The notes beneath the pieces were generated by a model. It had not been told where the DNA came from. It saw nothing but the letters and a program-made list of their open reading frames with translations, and made no database searches. The translations under genes were made by a program, and so were the position numbers. From CAZITB01 sp964542055 (GTDB lineage: Bacteria; Planctomycetota; Phycisphaerae; Sedimentisphaerales; CAMDDF01): a stretch of 32,255 nucleotides of DNA. The DNA is taken from positions 1 through 32,255 of the forward strand of contig CAZITB010000015.1 in NCBI GenBank assembly GCA_964542055.1, in the 5' to 3' direction. Every line of letters starts with the position of its first letter. Within the stretch, counting starts at the first letter, position 1. Positions 31,561 through 32,255 of the stretch are shown piece by piece.

Positions 31561-32255
31561 ATGGCACATTATTTAATAAGAAGAATTTTATTGATGATAC
31601 CGACGCTGGTCGGGATTACCATTATGGTTTTCGCCATCAGCCGAATGGCACCGGGCGATCCGGTCAGCCTTGCTATGGGTCCAGGGGGTCAAATGGATGC
31701 TCAGCGCGCTGCCGATGTTCGCCAGGCTCGCGAGAAATTATACGGCCTTGATAAACCTTTGCCCCAGCAGTATCTCACATGGCTCTGGCGGGTTGCCCGC
31801 TTAGATTTCGGCCAGTCAATCAAACATCACAGGCCGGTAATCGAATTGATAAAAGAACGATTTCCGATCACCTTGACATTAAACCTTCTTGCGTTTGCAA
31901 TAATATATGCCGTTTCACTGCCGGTCGGTGTTTATTCAGCCGTGCGACACAAGCGGTTCTTTGACCAGGCCAGTTCCATAATAATGTTTATGCTCTGGGC
32001 GCTTCCGAGCATGTGGGTCGGGCAGATGCTTATCGGTTATTTCAGCGGGCCAACCTTTGTCGATTGGTTTCCACCTGCCGGACTTTCCAGTAATAACGCT
32101 GATGTGCTTCCATTTTTTCCATGGCTTTGGGATCGTCTCTGGCACCTGGTTCTTCCGGTAATATGCCTAAGCTATGCCGGTTTCGCTTATCTCGCAAAAC
32201 AGGTTCGCGCAAGCATGCTTGACAATCTCCGCATGGATTATGTTAGAACCGCCCG
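31561..32255 (+). CDS. DppB/OppB-type ABC transporter permease, truncated by the window end
   Basis: The open frame runs from the ATG to the last base: 231 codons plus two bases, with no stop. It begins MAHYLIRRILLMIPTLVGIT, the usual first membrane segment of DppB, followed by MAPGDPVSLAMG, the YGLDKPLPQQYLTWL segment and LDFGQSI. Four further membrane segments can be seen before the EAA-like loop VRASMLDNLRMDYVRTAR at the edge. It forms the membrane channel with a DppC partner, expected just outside the window. AAAGG lies before the ATG, 12 bases after the second binding-protein gene. Confidence 0.92.
   Translation, partial: MAHYLIRRILLMIPTLVGITIMVFAISRMAPGDPVSLAMGPGGQMDAQRAADVRQAREKLYGLDKPLPQQYLTWLWRVARLDFGQSIKHHRPVIELIKERFPITLTLNLLAFAIIYAVSLPVGVYSAVRHKRFFDQASSIIMFMLWALPSMWVGQMLIGYFSGPTFVDWFPPAGLSSNNADVLPFFPWLWDRLWHLVLPVICLSYAGFAYLAKQVRASMLDNLRMDYVRTA

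Overview
The window reads as chromosomal DNA of a Gram-negative, moderately AT-rich bacterium. Exported proteins with a lipobox or N-terminal anchor, a csrA gene, a DUF1844 protein beside smpB, and a GH130 enzyme fit a planctomycete of the Phycisphaerae/Sedimentisphaerales type. That placement is inference from gene content, not from a marker tree.

Region 1 (1-4353) is an accessory island: one large single-chain restriction-modification gene (398-3718) lies between two repeat mosaics. The same repeat families also occur in frame inside the gene, and its presumed target-recognition segment is much more AT-rich than the rest.

Region 2 (4354-9442, minus strand) is one arsenic-resistance operon. 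A sigma-70-like promoter overlapped by a palindrome drives arsR, an ArsP-type permease, a 77-aa mini-thioredoxin, a membrane-anchored thioredoxin, a CcdA-like membrane protein, thioredoxin-linked arsC and acr3. It joins inorganic arsenic detoxification to a three-gene thiol-redox module whose order resembles arsEFG.

Region 3 (9668-10570) is decaying sequence: a peptide release factor 3 gene that has lost its middle, an intact 56-aa coiled-coil gene, and a frameshifted methyltransferase relic.

Region 4 (10712-21213) holds mostly single housekeeping genes: a small-molecule methyltransferase, an HI0933-type flavoprotein, an ABC exporter with a large extracytoplasmic insert, a GH130 phosphorylase, trmB, an isochorismatase-fold protein without its catalytic cysteine, a frameshifted lipoprotein, an iron-sulfur flavoprotein, rnpB (RNase P RNA), and the lpd-lipB pair.

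Region 5 (21326-26721) holds a smpB-DUF1844-trpC-membrane protein operon with a possibly leaderless start, csrA with a likely self-binding leader hairpin, a bidirectional terminator, metK, and an exported DUF547 protein.

Region 6 (26940-end) is an exported protein of unknown function followed by two tandem, membrane-anchored peptide-binding proteins and the start of a DppB-type permease cut by the window edge. No tRNA gene, CRISPR array or insertion sequence was recognised.
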